A stretch of 64,000 bases of DNA from Polaromonas eurypsychrophila (GCF_014641715.1 NZ_BMIG01000017.1:22024-86023), one strand, 5' to 3'. Numbered from the stretch's first letter, positions 1 through 8,108 are shown. Numbers and translations: made by a program. The notes: generated from the sequence alone by a model not told the origin.

Positions 1-1995
1 CACGCCCGACTCCGGCTCATGCGAGCGCAGGCAGTTGCCGCCCATCTGGACCCAGAACAGCTCGCCACTGCGCCGCCGCAGTTGCAGCTCGCAGGCGTAG
101 GTGCCCGACTGGAGCAAGGCCTGCCGGGCCACCTGACCGAAAACCTCCCAGGCTGTACTGTCGGTGTGCAGGCGTTCGGACGAGCGACCTATCAGTTCAT
201 CGCGCGGGTAGCCCACCATCTCGGCGAACTTGTCGTTGACCCATTCATGCTTGCGCGCCACCGACAACACGATGCCGACCAGTGCGCTGTTGAGAATCGC
301 CTCACGCTCCGACGAGGTGCGCAGCAGCTCGGCCTCCAGCTCTTTGCGCCGCGTGATGTCCATCATCACCCAGACCGTGCCCTGCGTGAGGTCACGCGGG
401 CTGACCGCCTTGCCCGACAGCGAGATCCAGATCCGCGTGCCGTCGTACTGGCGCACCTGAATCTCGGTCTGGTAGGCCCGTCCTTCGCGGATGCAGTCCG
501 CGACCTCGCCGCCCACACGCAGGTACTCCTGGCGTGACAGATAAAACGGCTCCATGGAGGTGAGGCTCTGCTCACCGGCGCCAAAGATTTCCAGCATGGC
601 CTGGTTAGCCCAGCGAAAGCGCCCATCGGGCGTCAGGAAAGCGATACCGACGATGGAGTTTTCGAGAATGGTTTCACGTTCCTGCAGCACCGTGCGGTAA
701 CGCTCCTGTGACTGGCTCAGCGCCTGGACCATCGCGTGGTCGGCCAGGCTGGCAGCTTGGGCCTCCTCTTTTTCAGCCCGCTCCACATTGATGCGGTCGG
801 CCAGCGCAAACGACAGCAACACCATCTCCAGCGCCGAACCAATCAGCAGGGCGTTGGCGGTCAGAATGTTGGACGGCAACACGCCGGTGTTGTGCAACAC
901 CAGCGTGACCACGCCCAGCAGCAGCACCGCCCAGGCCGTCAGAAAATAACGCGCGCCAGGGTGTCTGGCGTGCACACTGAGCAGGCCCGCCACCACCAGC
1001 GTGGTCACGCTGATCACCGCCAGCACAGTCACCATCCAGGAAGACACCGTATACGGCAGCAGCAGCGCAGCCAGCAAGGCCAGCAGCCAGCCGCCCACCA
1101 GGACCAGCATCAAGCGGTCCATGCGTGGCATGCGGGCAGCGCTGGCCAAAAAATTTCGCGCAAACAGCAAGCCGAAGGCTGCAGCAACGGCCATGCCCAC
1201 CGGTGGTGAAACGCTGTTCCACCAGACCTGACCAGGCCACAAAAACTGGGCCCCCAGCCCCGTTAGCGCTGCCTGAACGACGGCCATGCCGCCTACAAAC
1301 GCCACATAAATCAGGTAGGCACGGTCCCGCACGGATCCGTAGAGCAACAGGTTGTACAGAAACAGCCCGATCAGCAAGCCAAAGTACAGGCTCAGCAATG
1401 AATATTCGGACTGGTCGTGCCGCCACAGCGCTTGCGCCTGCCACAGACGCGCAGGGGCCGACAGCGTGCCTTGCGACTGCACGCGCAGATACAGCGTGGT
1501 GTCACGGTCCCGCTGCAAGGCCACTGGCAACACATGGTTGCGGTGAGGCACCACCCGGGTGGCGAACGGCAACAAGTCGCCGCCGCGCTGGTGCGCAAAA
1601 CCGCCTTGAGGCTGGGAGACATACACGTCCAGCTGATCGAGCGCCGGGTAAGCCACTTCCAGCAACCAGTGTTCTGGCGCGCCGGCCTGAGCCCGCAACG
1701 AGACGCGCAGCCAGAAGGCTGAGGGCGTCAATCCGAAGTTGGTGGTGGAGCCGTTTTGCGCGACGGTCATGAAGCGCGCCTGTTGCGTCGGCTCCAGCAC
1801 CTGATCCAGCGTCAGCACGGCAGTGCGGTCTTCCAGCACCGTGAAAGCGCGGGACAGCGGGTAGCTGCCCTCGCCGCCGAGGACCAGCGCTTCACCCTCG
1901 GCGCGCAGTGTCTGCGGCGCCAGCACTAGCAACATCAGCCCGAGCCCGCAGCAGCGCAAGCGGGCAGCGAAAGAAAGGCGCGTGTGTGTCGGCAT
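1..1995 (-). CDS. 7TM-DISM sensor protein with PAS domains, C-terminus outside window
   Basis: The frame is open from an ATG at 1995 to base 1 (665 codons), so the 3' end is missing. Residues 1-31 look like a signal peptide. Residues about 35-180 resemble the 7TMR-DISM extracellular sensor domain (FWLRVSLRAQAG, VYVSQP). About 200-398 is a block of hydrophobic helices, the 7TM part. A first PAS domain starts near 430 (SQERYRTVLQERE) and a second follows the linker MDITRRKELEAEL at 545. Such proteins sense extracellular ligands, probably carbohydrates, and signal through a kinase or GGDEF output. The output module would lie beyond the window edge, so its type cannot be told. A receiver-only protein is encoded just upstream on the same strand, which suggests a phosphorelay partner (inference). 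Confidence 0.85.
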   Translation of the reverse strand, partial: MPTHTRLSFAARLRCCGLGLMLLVLAPQTLRAEGEALVLGGEGSYPLSRAFTVLEDRTAVLTLDQVLEPTQQARFMTVAQNGSTTNFGLTPSAFWLRVSLRAQAGAPEHWLLEVAYPALDQLDVYVSQPQGGFAHQRGGDLLPFATRVVPHRNHVLPVALQRDRDTTLYLRVQSQGTLSAPARLWQAQALWRHDQSEYSLLSLYFGLLIGLFLYNLLLYGSVRDRAYLIYVAFVGGMAVVQAALTGLGAQFLWPGQVWWNSVSPPVGMAVAAAFGLLFARNFLASAARMPRMDRLMLVLVGGWLLALLAALLLPYTVSSWMVTVLAVISVTTLVVAGLLSVHARHPGARYFLTAWAVLLLGVVTLVLHNTGVLPSNILTANALLIGSALEMVLLSFALADRINVERAEKEEAQAASLADHAMVQALSQSQERYRTVLQERETILENSIVGIAFLTPDGRFRWANQAMLEIFGAGEQSLTSMEPFYLSRQEYLRVGGEVADCIREGRAYQTEIQVRQYDGTRIWISLSGKAVSPRDLTQGTVWVMMDITRRKELEAELLRTSSEREAILNSALVGIVLSVARKHEWVNDKFAEMVGYPRDELIGRSSERLHTDSTAWEVFGQVARQALLQSGTYACELQLRRRSGELFWVQMGGNCLRSHEPESGV

Positions 1996-2107
1996 GTGCG
2001 TGGCGTCAGGCCCGTTTTTGGGACCATTATCCACGCTGTGACGCGCGCAGCGGGCCGTGGGCCGGCTGGGACCGCACGCGGACAGACAGGCGCCTACGCC
2101 TTCAGAA

Positions 2108-2165
2108 CGCTATGTTTTCAGTAGCTTCTGACGCTTGCTGCACATGGGCTGGAACCACTTTTCTC
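2108..2165. repeat. AGCTAT-type dispersed intergenic repeat, copy 1
   Basis: The stretch carries the pattern CAGTAGCTTCTGACGCTTGC then ATGGGCTGGAAC, matching other intergenic copies in this window (TAGCTGCTTGCGC...GGGCTAGAGG...TTT). It lies between the sensor and receiver genes. The 1996-2195 spacer holds nothing else recognisable. Confidence 0.5.
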
Positions 2166-2195
2166 ATCAATTTCCGAATCAGGTCGGTCAGCGAC

Positions 2196-2591
2196 TCAGG
2201 TTTGCGGCGTCGGCTGGTTTTTGGTGGTCTCTTCAACGCAGTAGGCGAAAAACTCGTCGAGTTCGTTGGACTTGTCGAACACGGCGTCGGCGCCAAGGGC
2301 CAAGCTGCGTTCGCGGATGGCGGCGGTTGCGTAGTTGGTCAGCACCACCACTTTTTGGTGGGGCTCACGCTGGCGGCAACCCGCCAGCACACCCATGCCA
2401 CTGCCTTCCTGGAGAAACATGTCCACAACCGCCAGTTGCCAGTGGCCGTCGTTCACCGACAGCCAGCGCGTGGCTTCGACCTCGGTCGCAGCGTGACCAA
2501 CCACCTTGACCATGGCGATTTCCGTCAGCGTCTCGATCAGGTTGTCAAGAATCATCTGATTGTCTTCGACAAGGTAAGTGATAAGTGCCAT
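2196..2591 (-). CDS. Receiver-only response regulator
   Basis: A 131-residue CheY-like receiver domain with no output domain. The acidic pair E9-D10, phospho-acceptor D57 (in AVVDMFL), T85 (VVLTNYA) and K107 (FDKSNE) sit where the receiver fold requires them. It lies upstream of the PAS-containing sensor on the same strand, with about 200 bases between them, so it may take phosphate from that sensor or from another kinase. Its target could be a protein partner, since it has no DNA-binding or enzymatic module. Start at the ATG at 2591; the Shine-Dalgarno is weak. The assignment to the receiver family is firm; the pathway is unknown. Confidence 0.9.
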   Translation of the reverse strand: MALITYLVEDNQMILDNLIETLTEIAMVKVVGHAATEVEATRWLSVNDGHWQLAVVDMFLQEGSGMGVLAGCRQREPHQKVVVLTNYATAAIRERSLALGADAVFDKSNELDEFFAYCVEETTKNQPTPQT

Positions 2592-2643
2592 GAAGAATCC
2601 AATCTTTTTAAATACATATCGCCCACCGAATTGCCTGGCTTTT

Positions 2644-2847
2644 CTAATTGAGGAGCGCCGCGCACTGTCTGAGATGGGCCGCCTTTAATCTCGCATGGGC
2701 TGCATCCAGCGCCTCGAACGCCGCGTTAATCGCCGCGGGGTTGCGCACCGGTGCGCGCAGCAGCATGTCGTAGGTGGCGCGCAGAAGGTCGTAGTCAGCC
2801 AGCGCGACCGTGGGTCGCAGGGTGGATGTGATGACGTGTGCCTGCAT
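2644..2847 (-). CDS. Small protein, paralogue of the adjacent 65-residue protein
   Basis: A 67-residue protein of unknown function. I chose the ATG at 2847 because GGGAGA precedes it at good spacing; a longer frame from 2934 has no such site. The segment ALADYDLLRATYDMLLRAP then NAAFEALDAAHARLKAAH aligns with ALADYDEARADYMRFLSMAP and AAMVAMDEAHIRFKQAM of the next gene upstream (3012-3209), so the two are tandem paralogues. The predicted form is two amphipathic helices with no signal peptide. It is the last gene of a run of four small same-strand genes (3603 to 2644). Function cannot be inferred. Confidence 0.65.
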   Translation of the reverse strand: MQAHVITSTLRPTVALADYDLLRATYDMLLRAPVRNPAAINAAFEALDAAHARLKAAHLRQCAALLN

Positions 2848-3011
2848 GTGCGTCTCCCGGTGAATCTCTTGAAGAGTGGGCTTTGCGCCACCCAACATGT
2901 TTTGATTTTGCGGACACTCGGTGGCTGGCGACATAGGCCAACTCGAGCGTTGCGTGTGGGAGATCGCCTCTAGGCGTCTGAAAAACCTGCCAGTGGGCCC
3001 GGCAAAACCGT

Positions 3012-3209
3012 TTACAAAGGCCGCAAATGCGTCGGGGCGTCGGGATCACCCATGGCCTGCTTGAAGCGGATATGCGCTTCGTCCATGGCCACCATCGCCG
3101 CGCTGACGGCTTTGTCATCGGGTGGGGCCATGCTTAAAAACCGCATGTAGTCCGCGCGCGCCTCGTCATAGTCAGCCAGCGCTTGTTGAGCATCGATGTT
3201 GGCGGGCAT
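3012..3209 (-). CDS. Small protein, paralogue of the adjacent 67-residue protein
   Basis: A 65-residue unknown protein starting MPANIDAQQALADYDEARAD. It shares the ALADYD core and the MDEAHIRFKQAM helix pattern with the product of 2644-2847. Its ATG lies 10 bases after the stop of the 56-residue gene at 3220-3390, which supports cotranscription. It is helical, charged and probably cytoplasmic. I do not recognise a named family. Conservation of the pair side by side is the main evidence that both are real genes rather than chance frames. Confidence 0.65.
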   Translation of the reverse strand: MPANIDAQQALADYDEARADYMRFLSMAPPDDKAVSAAMVAMDEAHIRFKQAMGDPDAPTHLRPL

Positions 3210-3219
3210 GTCAACAGGG

Positions 3220-3390
3220 CTAAAGCGCCGGTTGAACCATGCCAGGATCTTCGGGATGCGCCAAAGGCGGTACCGGGCCCAGATCAGGCTCTACCGGCAA
3301 ATCAGCCGGGTTGTGAGGCGGTTTGCCACCAGGTGGGGCAGACGGACGGTCGCCGGGCTCGGGGAAGTCGGTGGGCATGGCGGAGCTCAT
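3220..3390 (-). CDS. 56-residue proline-rich small protein
   Basis: ATG at 3390, only 3 bases after the stop of the upstream 69-residue gene, and stop at 3220. The product is very rich in proline, glycine and acidic residues (DFPEPGDRPSAPPGGKPPHN) and is likely unstructured. The close packing with the genes before and after it is the support for coding. Nothing indicates a function. Similar short proline-rich frames can be spurious in GC-rich DNA, so this call is tentative. Confidence 0.5.
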   Translation of the reverse strand: MSSAMPTDFPEPGDRPSAPPGGKPPHNPADLPVEPDLGPVPPLAHPEDPGMVQPAL

Positions 3391-3393
3391 GAC

Positions 3394-3603
3394 TCAGATC
3401 ACCGCAATCAAGGCCTGGGTCGGCAGGTCGGCAGCCACCAGCGCAGCGGCCGCAGCCACGCTGAAAGATACCGCAGAGGCATAGGCCGTCACCGCAGGCA
3501 GCCATTGACGAAGACGCCGCTGTAACGAATGCTGCGAAGACGGAGACAGCGCGCCGTGACAAGCTGCAGGAAAATTACCGGGATGGGTGGCGGGAGTGGT
3601 CAT
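3394..3603 (-). CDS. Small hypothetical protein with a C-terminal hydrophobic segment
   Basis: A 69-residue product from an ATG at 3603, preceded by AGAGG at 8 bases; an in-frame ATG further upstream (3645) lacks a site. The N-terminal half is polar and basic (HSLQRRLRQWLP). The C-terminal half is one hydrophobic stretch (AYASAVSFSVAAAAALVAA) that would make a membrane helix. It is the first gene of the four-gene small-protein run 3603-2644. No family recognised; a small inner-membrane protein is the most that can be said. Confidence 0.55.
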   Translation of the reverse strand: MTTPATHPGNFPAACHGALSPSSQHSLQRRLRQWLPAVTAYASAVSFSVAAAAALVAADLPTQALIAVI

Positions 3604-3700
3604 GAAAGAGGCCTCTGTAGATGATTTCATCATGACTTGCCACAAGTCAAACGGCCATAGGCCGAGGCCAGTTGCCGATGTCGGCGGTAGCCGACAAGCG

Positions 3701-3757
3701 CTCTGTTTTCAGGAGCAGGCAGCGCTCTCTGGGCATGGGCTGGAGGCCTATTTGACG
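3701..3757. repeat. AGCTAT-type dispersed intergenic repeat, copy 2
   Basis: Contains GGGCATGGGCTGGAGGCCTA followed by TTTGACG, the conserved right half of the repeat family found also at 13461, 26311, 30221, 45379, 48915 and 63585. The left half (TTTTCAGGAGCAGGCAGCG) is diverged. Confidence 0.5.
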
Positions 3758-3806
3758 CTCAGATCGAAACCAGGTCGCGCTGACCCTTGTTGGCCAGCGC
3801 TGCGCG

Positions 3807-4430
3807 TTAAAACTTGGGGATACGCAAAGTTTTGCTGAGCATCAGTGTGCCCGACAGCACAAACAACAAGGCCAGGGGATGCAGCATCCACGGCCCCAGT
3901 TGCCACACGCCGCCACACAGCTGCTCGCCGAGACGGTCCTGCCAGGCGGCAAAGGCCAGCACCGCCGTCAGCAACACACTGGTAGGGATGGGCGTGCCCT
4001 CGAAGTAAGCCACTTTGGCATTGCCCTGAGACAGCGTCTCGGCGGTGACGTTGTAACGCGCCAGCCGGCTGACGCCGCAGCAGACAAAATAAATCAGCGC
4101 GATCCAGTCCCATCCGCCGCGCATGCCGGCCGCAAAGGCCAGCGCTGCCGGCGCCATGCCAAAGGAGATGATGTCCGCCAGCGAGTCAAGCTCGCGCCCG
4201 AGCGCGGAATGCTGGTTGCGCCAGCGTGCCACGCGGCCGTCGAGCACGTCAAAAATAAAGGCAGCGGGTGCCATGAAGGCCGCAGCATAGAAGAAGAGCT
4301 TCGACCCTTCCACGGCATATAGCATGGCCAGAAAAACGCCTGCAACGCCGCAGGCGGCGTTGCACAGGGTCAGAAAGTCCGCCAGGTGAAAACCCCGGAG
4401 CATTGAAAAATGTTTAGGCTGTTCTTTCAC
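3807..4430 (-). CDS. pssA: CDP-diacylglycerol-serine O-phosphatidyltransferase
   Basis: A 207-residue integral membrane CDP-alcohol phosphatidyltransferase. The signature D-x2-DG-x2-AR-x8-G-x3-D-x3-D is complete: D61, D64-G65, A68-R69, G78, D82, D86. Five to six hydrophobic helices span the rest. In this family the enzyme transfers a phosphatidyl group from CDP-diacylglycerol to L-serine, giving phosphatidylserine, the precursor of phosphatidylethanolamine. The PssA subtype call rests on length and on the start of the protein (RGFHLADFLTLCNAACG), typical of Gram-negative type II PssA-like proteins. It is not in an obvious operon. A phosphatidylglycerophosphate or phosphatidylcholine synthase is a less likely alternative. 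Confidence 0.85.
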   Translation of the reverse strand: MKEQPKHFSMLRGFHLADFLTLCNAACGVAGVFLAMLYAVEGSKLFFYAAAFMAPAAFIFDVLDGRVARWRNQHSALGRELDSLADIISFGMAPAALAFAAGMRGGWDWIALIYFVCCGVSRLARYNVTAETLSQGNAKVAYFEGTPIPTSVLLTAVLAFAAWQDRLGEQLCGGVWQLGPWMLHPLALLFVLSGTLMLSKTLRIPKF

Positions 4431-4477
4431 AGGTACGGGTTTGCTCAGGCTGCTTGACGGGACTCGGTCGAGGTCGA

Positions 4478-4957
4478 TTATTTCGCTGGCGCGGGCAGGA
4501 TCAGCACTGGGGCATTGGTCTTGGGCTCAATGCGCACCGACGTGGCACCCGCCGGGACCACCACCGTCTCGACCTCGCGAATCACACCGCCACCGGCCAC
4601 ACTGCCTTGCGTGTTGCCATATCCCATGACACGCGCCTCACAGGCGGTGCGGTCTTCGCCGGTCAACACTTCACAGCGCTGGCGGGCATTGGCTTCAAAC
4701 TGTGAGCCGCTGTTGTCGAGCCTGCCACTGCGTTTTTCAGCAGCGGCGTTGTTGGTTTCGCGCAGGCAGGTGGCCTGGTCCTGTTGGGTACGCCCCGTCA
4801 TGCAGGCCTCACGCTCCTTTTGGGTACTGCCAGATGCGTCGATTCCGGTGGTGCCGGTGGCGGTAATCGGCACCTGCGCCACCGCTACGCCTGAAACCAT
4901 CAACAGGGACAGACCCATGCCAGCAAGTACGCGGGGGAATTTTGAAAATGTGTTCAT
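4478..4957 (-). CDS. Exported hypothetical protein
   Basis: A 159-residue product from the ATG at 4957, which follows AAGGAG at suitable spacing; the longer frame to 5017 lacks such a site. Residues 1-28 are a Sec signal peptide (basic start, hydrophobic LAGMGLSLLMVSGVAVAQ). The mature part has repeated Cys-containing stretches (REACMTGRTQQDQATCLRE, RQRCEVLTGEDRTACEARV), giving four cysteines that could form two disulfides in the periplasm. The tail (VETVVVPAG, PVLILPAP) is hydrophobic. It resembles uncharacterised periplasmic proteins of beta-proteobacteria. No function assigned. Confidence 0.75.
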   Translation of the reverse strand: MNTFSKFPRVLAGMGLSLLMVSGVAVAQVPITATGTTGIDASGSTQKEREACMTGRTQQDQATCLRETNNAAAEKRSGRLDNSGSQFEANARQRCEVLTGEDRTACEARVMGYGNTQGSVAGGGVIREVETVVVPAGATSVRIEPKTNAPVLILPAPAK

Positions 4958-5112
4958 GCTCAAGCTCCTTGGACATTTAAAGATGCTTGAGTCTAGAAAG
5001 GCAGAGGCAGCGGGCATTGAGGGAATTCATCGCCGCTGCGGGGGTTCAGGCACCCGACCCTCTGTAGGACAGGTCTTTCACCAACGCGAGACCGGTGCAG
5101 TACCGGAAAGCT

Positions 5113-5907
5113 TCAGGATAGTTTGGCGGGCCGGCTGTCGCCGGGCATGGTGAAGGAGTCGTCCCACTTGACGGCAAACCGGTCCGGCTTTTCCCGCGTC
5201 ATGAAGGAGCCGGTGCCATCCGGGTTGAAGCCTGCGCCCTGGCTTGTCCCTCGCGTCTCGGTCGCGGCGGCCTGCTTGTCTTTAAGCTCTTTCATGGCTG
5301 CAGCTTTGGTGGCACGGACTTTTTCACTGGTGAACTCGTCAAGCGCCGCGTGAAAGCTGCTGTCGCCGCCTCGGGTTTCTTCATGATCACGTTCGATGAT
5401 CTCGGCCTCGTCAAGGAAGGCTGTGCGCATGGCGCTGCCGGATGGCAAGCTGTTGCTGCGCACCGTGGTGTAGCCAATGCCGCATTCCAGCAGCAGGCCT
5501 TCCTTCATGTCACGCTGGGCCTTGGTCAGGCCGCGTTTTCCCGGCACATCCACGCAGCCCACCACCTTGCCGTCCAGCGTGCTGACCACAAAAGTGCAAT
5601 AGACGCCTTCGAGCAGTTCGTGCCAGTGCTGGTCCTTGTTTTCGGGCCGGTCCTTGGTGCTTGGAATGGTAAAGCGCATCACTGCCACCTTGACCATCAC
5701 GGCGTGTTCGGGAAAAGCCGCGCGCAGCCACTTCCACACATCCAGCTCTTCGCTGGTCACCAGTCCCCTGGCGTTGAGCAGCCAGCGCGAGGGCAGGCGA
5801 AGTTTTTCGGTGCGATGGCGCTGCGCCCAGGCCCTGTGTGCCAGGCCACCCAGCGCCGCCCCAACCACACCGCCCAGCCCGATCATCAGCCATGTCAATG
5901 TGTTCAC
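5113..5907 (-). CDS. Membrane-anchored DUF2726-like protein
   Basis: About 264 residues. I take the GTG at 5907 as start because GAGGAG lies 8 bases before it; an ATG at 5934 has none. Residues 1-30 contain one hydrophobic anchor (LTWLMIGLGGVVGAALGGL). Residues about 35-165 (ARGLVTSEELDVWKWLRAAF, FVVSTLDGKVVGCVDVPGKR, RDMKEGLLLECGIGYTTVRS) fit the DUF2726/nuclease-related family pattern. The C-terminal 90 residues are charged and low-complexity. DUF2726 proteins are thought to be related to restriction-type nuclease folds, but no activity is shown for this group. Confidence 0.75.
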   Translation of the reverse strand: MNTLTWLMIGLGGVVGAALGGLAHRAWAQRHRTEKLRLPSRWLLNARGLVTSEELDVWKWLRAAFPEHAVMVKVAVMRFTIPSTKDRPENKDQHWHELLEGVYCTFVVSTLDGKVVGCVDVPGKRGLTKAQRDMKEGLLLECGIGYTTVRSNSLPSGSAMRTAFLDEAEIIERDHEETRGGDSSFHAALDEFTSEKVRATKAAAMKELKDKQAAATETRGTSQGAGFNPDGTGSFMTREKPDRFAVKWDDSFTMPGDSRPAKLS

Positions 5908-6052
5908 AGTATCTTCTCCTCGGCTCAGTAACAACCTGCATCAGCTTAAATCACAAAGCCGCAGCGCGGCAGAAAATGATGTGTGTGTGCGTTAACAAAG
6001 ATGCCATACCGCAACACGGCCCCTTCAGCACGGAGCAGGCTCGGGACAATAA

Positions 6053-6685
6053 CTAACCGTCCCTCAGTAAAAACTGCATGCTGGTTCCCGCCAGTTCCAG
6101 CACATCGTTGTGTGCCAGTGGCACAGCTTCGGCGCCGACTGGAAGCCCGTTGAGCGTGGGCTGAACGGCACCCGTCATGTGGGCCACATAGAAGCCATAA
6201 CGCCGGTGCGAGACAGCCACCACGCTGACATCGGGCTGACCAAACGTGGTGACGGTCTTGACCACCGGCATCTCCAGCCCGGCCGACGACCCCGACAGCA
6301 CCTTGAAGCTGGCGTGCAAGGCAGTTGACGCGCCCGGCGACGCCTGCGCATCAAGCTTCATCGTCGCAGTTTCGTGGTAACCCGACTCTTCCGACGCCGC
6401 GAGGTATTGAATCCTGAAATTTCCGATCGCGATGGCGTCGTTGTCGTGCAGCAGTTCGCGGGCCTTGATCATGTGCCCATTGAGGTAGGTGCCATTGGTG
6501 CTACCCAGGTCCTCGACATGGACCTCGGCCAGGCCGTGCAACTCGAACACGCAGTGCTCGCCGCTGACCAGCGGGTTATTGAGCACAATGTCGTTATTCG
6601 GCCGCCGGCCCAGCGTGGTGCGGTCCTTGCGCAGGTAGACATGCTTGACCTCGACGCCCTCGACCGATGTTATGAGTTGCGGCAT
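6053..6685 (-). CDS. FHA domain protein
   Basis: A 210-residue protein with an N-terminal forkhead-associated domain (residues about 15-95): GRRPNNDIVLNNPLVSGEHC and DLGSTNGTYLNG carry the conserved R, S, H and NG positions that bind phosphothreonine. The second half (about 110-205, TTFGQPDVSVVAVSHRRYGFYV) looks like a divergent second FHA fold. The start ATG at 6685 follows GGGGGAG. FHA proteins read Ser/Thr phosphorylation, often with a PP2C phosphatase or kinase. None is encoded next to it here, so its partner is elsewhere. Confidence 0.85.
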   Translation of the reverse strand: MPQLITSVEGVEVKHVYLRKDRTTLGRRPNNDIVLNNPLVSGEHCVFELHGLAEVHVEDLGSTNGTYLNGHMIKARELLHDNDAIAIGNFRIQYLAASEESGYHETATMKLDAQASPGASTALHASFKVLSGSSAGLEMPVVKTVTTFGQPDVSVVAVSHRRYGFYVAHMTGAVQPTLNGLPVGAEAVPLAHNDVLELAGTSMQFLLRDG

Positions 6686-6799
6686 AAAACTCCCCCATTC
6701 ACCCACCGGCGCCTGTCGCGCGATGGTCCACCATGGTAGTCCTCGGGGCCGCCTGAAACAAGAGGGCTGGCTACCCGGTACGCAACAGACTGTGAACTT

Positions 6800-7015
6800 C
6801 TAGCGTGGCCCGCGCAGCGGCTGCAGCAGTCCCGTCAGGCCGTTGTGGTCGATCTCCAGTGCCAATGCGAGCAATCGGCCAAGTTCGCCTTTGGGGAAAC
6901 CCTCGCGCGCGAACCAGGCTAAATAGTTGCCCGGCAGGTCTGCGATCAGGCGCCCCTGGTACTTGCCAAAAGGCATCTCGCGTGTAACCAGCAACTGCAA
7001 GTCCTCGGGCGCCAT
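6800..7015 (-). CDS. DUF3820 family protein
   Basis: A 71-residue protein with the family pattern MPFGKYQGRLIADLP...NYLAWFAREGFPKGELG. DUF3820 members are small cytoplasmic proteins of unknown role, sometimes annotated as quorum-sensing-regulated. The ATG at 7015 begins one base after the stop of the SUI1-like gene (7017-7379), with a G-rich ribosome site inside that gene, so the two are probably translationally coupled. Confidence 0.85.
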   Translation of the reverse strand: MAPEDLQLLVTREMPFGKYQGRLIADLPGNYLAWFAREGFPKGELGRLLALALEIDHNGLTGLLQPLRGPR

Positions 7016-7016
7016 T

Positions 7017-7379
7017 TCAGCCCCCCGCCTGCTTGACGGTAAAGCCCTGCTTTTTGAGCAACTCGATCAGGCTGGCCAGGTGGTCGCCCTGCACCTCGAT
7101 CACGCCGTCCTTGACGGTGCCGCCCGAGCCGCAGGCCGCCTTGAGCTGTTTGCCAAGCTGGACCAGCGCCGGCTCTGCCAGCGGCACGCCCTTGACGACG
7201 GTCACACTTTTACCGCCGCGCCCCTTGGTCTCGCGCGATACCCGGACAATTCCGTCGGACGGGGGAAACGGTCGCGTCTGGCGGCACAGGCACTGGGCCA
7301 GCGCCTTGCGACACACCGGGCACATGCGCCCCGCGTCGGTCGAATAGACGAGTCCGCCGGCGGTTGAATGACTTTTCAT
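7017..7379 (-). CDS. yciH: SUI1/YciH family translation initiation factor-like protein
   Basis: About 120 residues from the ATG at 7379, chosen because family members begin shortly before GGLVYSTDAGR. Four cysteines (MCPVCRKALAQCLC) form a zinc-binding-like N-terminal segment, and residues about 45-118 are the SUI1 domain (RVSRETKGRGGKSVTVVKGV, GTVKDGVIEVQGDH, LLKKQGF). Bacterial YciH resembles eukaryotic eIF1 and in E. coli acts as a non-essential modulator of initiation fidelity. It is followed with one base between by the DUF3820 gene. Confidence 0.9.
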   Translation of the reverse strand: MKSHSTAGGLVYSTDAGRMCPVCRKALAQCLCRQTRPFPPSDGIVRVSRETKGRGGKSVTVVKGVPLAEPALVQLGKQLKAACGSGGTVKDGVIEVQGDHLASLIELLKKQGFTVKQAGG

Positions 7380-7509
7380 GGAATGCACCGATGGAGAAAC
7401 TGCCTCAGAACCCATCGCCCCGAGCGCCATTGGCTATCGTACAACGACGCAAGCGGGATTCCCCGACACCCTGGCGTTGCATCGGTTGTAGCCGGTGCTG
7501 GGTGCAGGC

Positions 7510-8061
7510 TCAGATGTAGCCGACAGGCTGCGGGGTGTGCCGCAGATGAAGCGACATACCCAGCGCCTCCATGTGATTGCCGTCACGGCCGAGAATTGTT
7601 TCGGCCAGGGGAAGGAAATATTCCTCTTCGAAACGGGCGTGCGACGAATAAGCGTGAACCAGTTTTTCCACGGCATCGAGATCCAGATCGACAGACTGGG
7701 ACTTGGCCACGGCCTTGACAACAGGCTCCAACTTTTTCCACATTGCCTCGATCTGGCGGTGCTCTGCGGTCAGACGCCGCACCATGGCCTGAACCTCCTC
7801 TGCCTCCCGGCCCCGGCCGGCACTGCGCAACACGGCGGGAAACAACTCGCTCTCCTCGTCCGCATGGTGTTCGTACACCGCGTGTTGGAACAGGGCCAGC
7901 GTGTCGGTGGCGATGGTTCGCGCCTGGGCCGCAGCCGCCTGGAGCGCAGGCAATTTCTCAAAGGCCTGAAGCCTGGACAGAATGCCCAGATGGCACTGGG
8001 AAAAACCGACCAGTGGCTCGCTGGAATGACTCGGGTCGTGCGCGGTAGGGGGGGTCGTCAT
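7510..8061 (-). CDS. Hemerythrin-like HHE domain protein
   Basis: A 183-residue helical protein with the HHE di-iron ligand pattern: H at HLGIL, HAVYEHHADEESELFP, LTAEHRQIEAMWKKL and HARFEEEYFLPLAE. Members bind O2, NO or iron. The start is the ATG at 8061; the frame runs further upstream but the domain starts right after this Met. There is no Shine-Dalgarno. Instead a TATATT -10 box (8068-8073) and a perfect FNR-type palindrome (8095-8108) place the expected transcription start at about the start codon, so a leaderless mRNA under oxygen/NO control is likely (inference). Confidence 0.85.
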   Translation of the reverse strand: MTTPPTAHDPSHSSEPLVGFSQCHLGILSRLQAFEKLPALQAAAAQARTIATDTLALFQHAVYEHHADEESELFPAVLRSAGRGREAEEVQAMVRRLTAEHRQIEAMWKKLEPVVKAVAKSQSVDLDLDAVEKLVHAYSSHARFEEEYFLPLAETILGRDGNHMEALGMSLHLRHTPQPVGYI

Positions 8062-8067
8062 CCTGCC

Positions 8068-8073
8068 AATATA
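8068..8073 (-). promoter_or_regulatory. -10 element for the hemerythrin-like gene
   Basis: TATATT on the minus strand. Its centre is 31 bases from the centre of the FNR-type box, as in class II activator promoters, and it predicts transcription starting near 8061, the A of the start codon. Confidence 0.5.
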
Positions 8074-8094
8074 GGGCGCGCCGGTGCGGCTGGT

Positions 8095-8108
8095 TTGATG
8101 CACATCAA
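8095..8108. promoter_or_regulatory. FNR/ANR-type binding site
   Basis: TTGATGCACATCAA, a perfect match to the FNR consensus TTGAT-N4-ATCAA. Its centre is about 40 bases before the predicted start of the hemerythrin-like transcript, the class II activation position. Dnr/Nnr-type NO regulators use the same sequence and cannot be told apart from FNR here. Confidence 0.75.
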
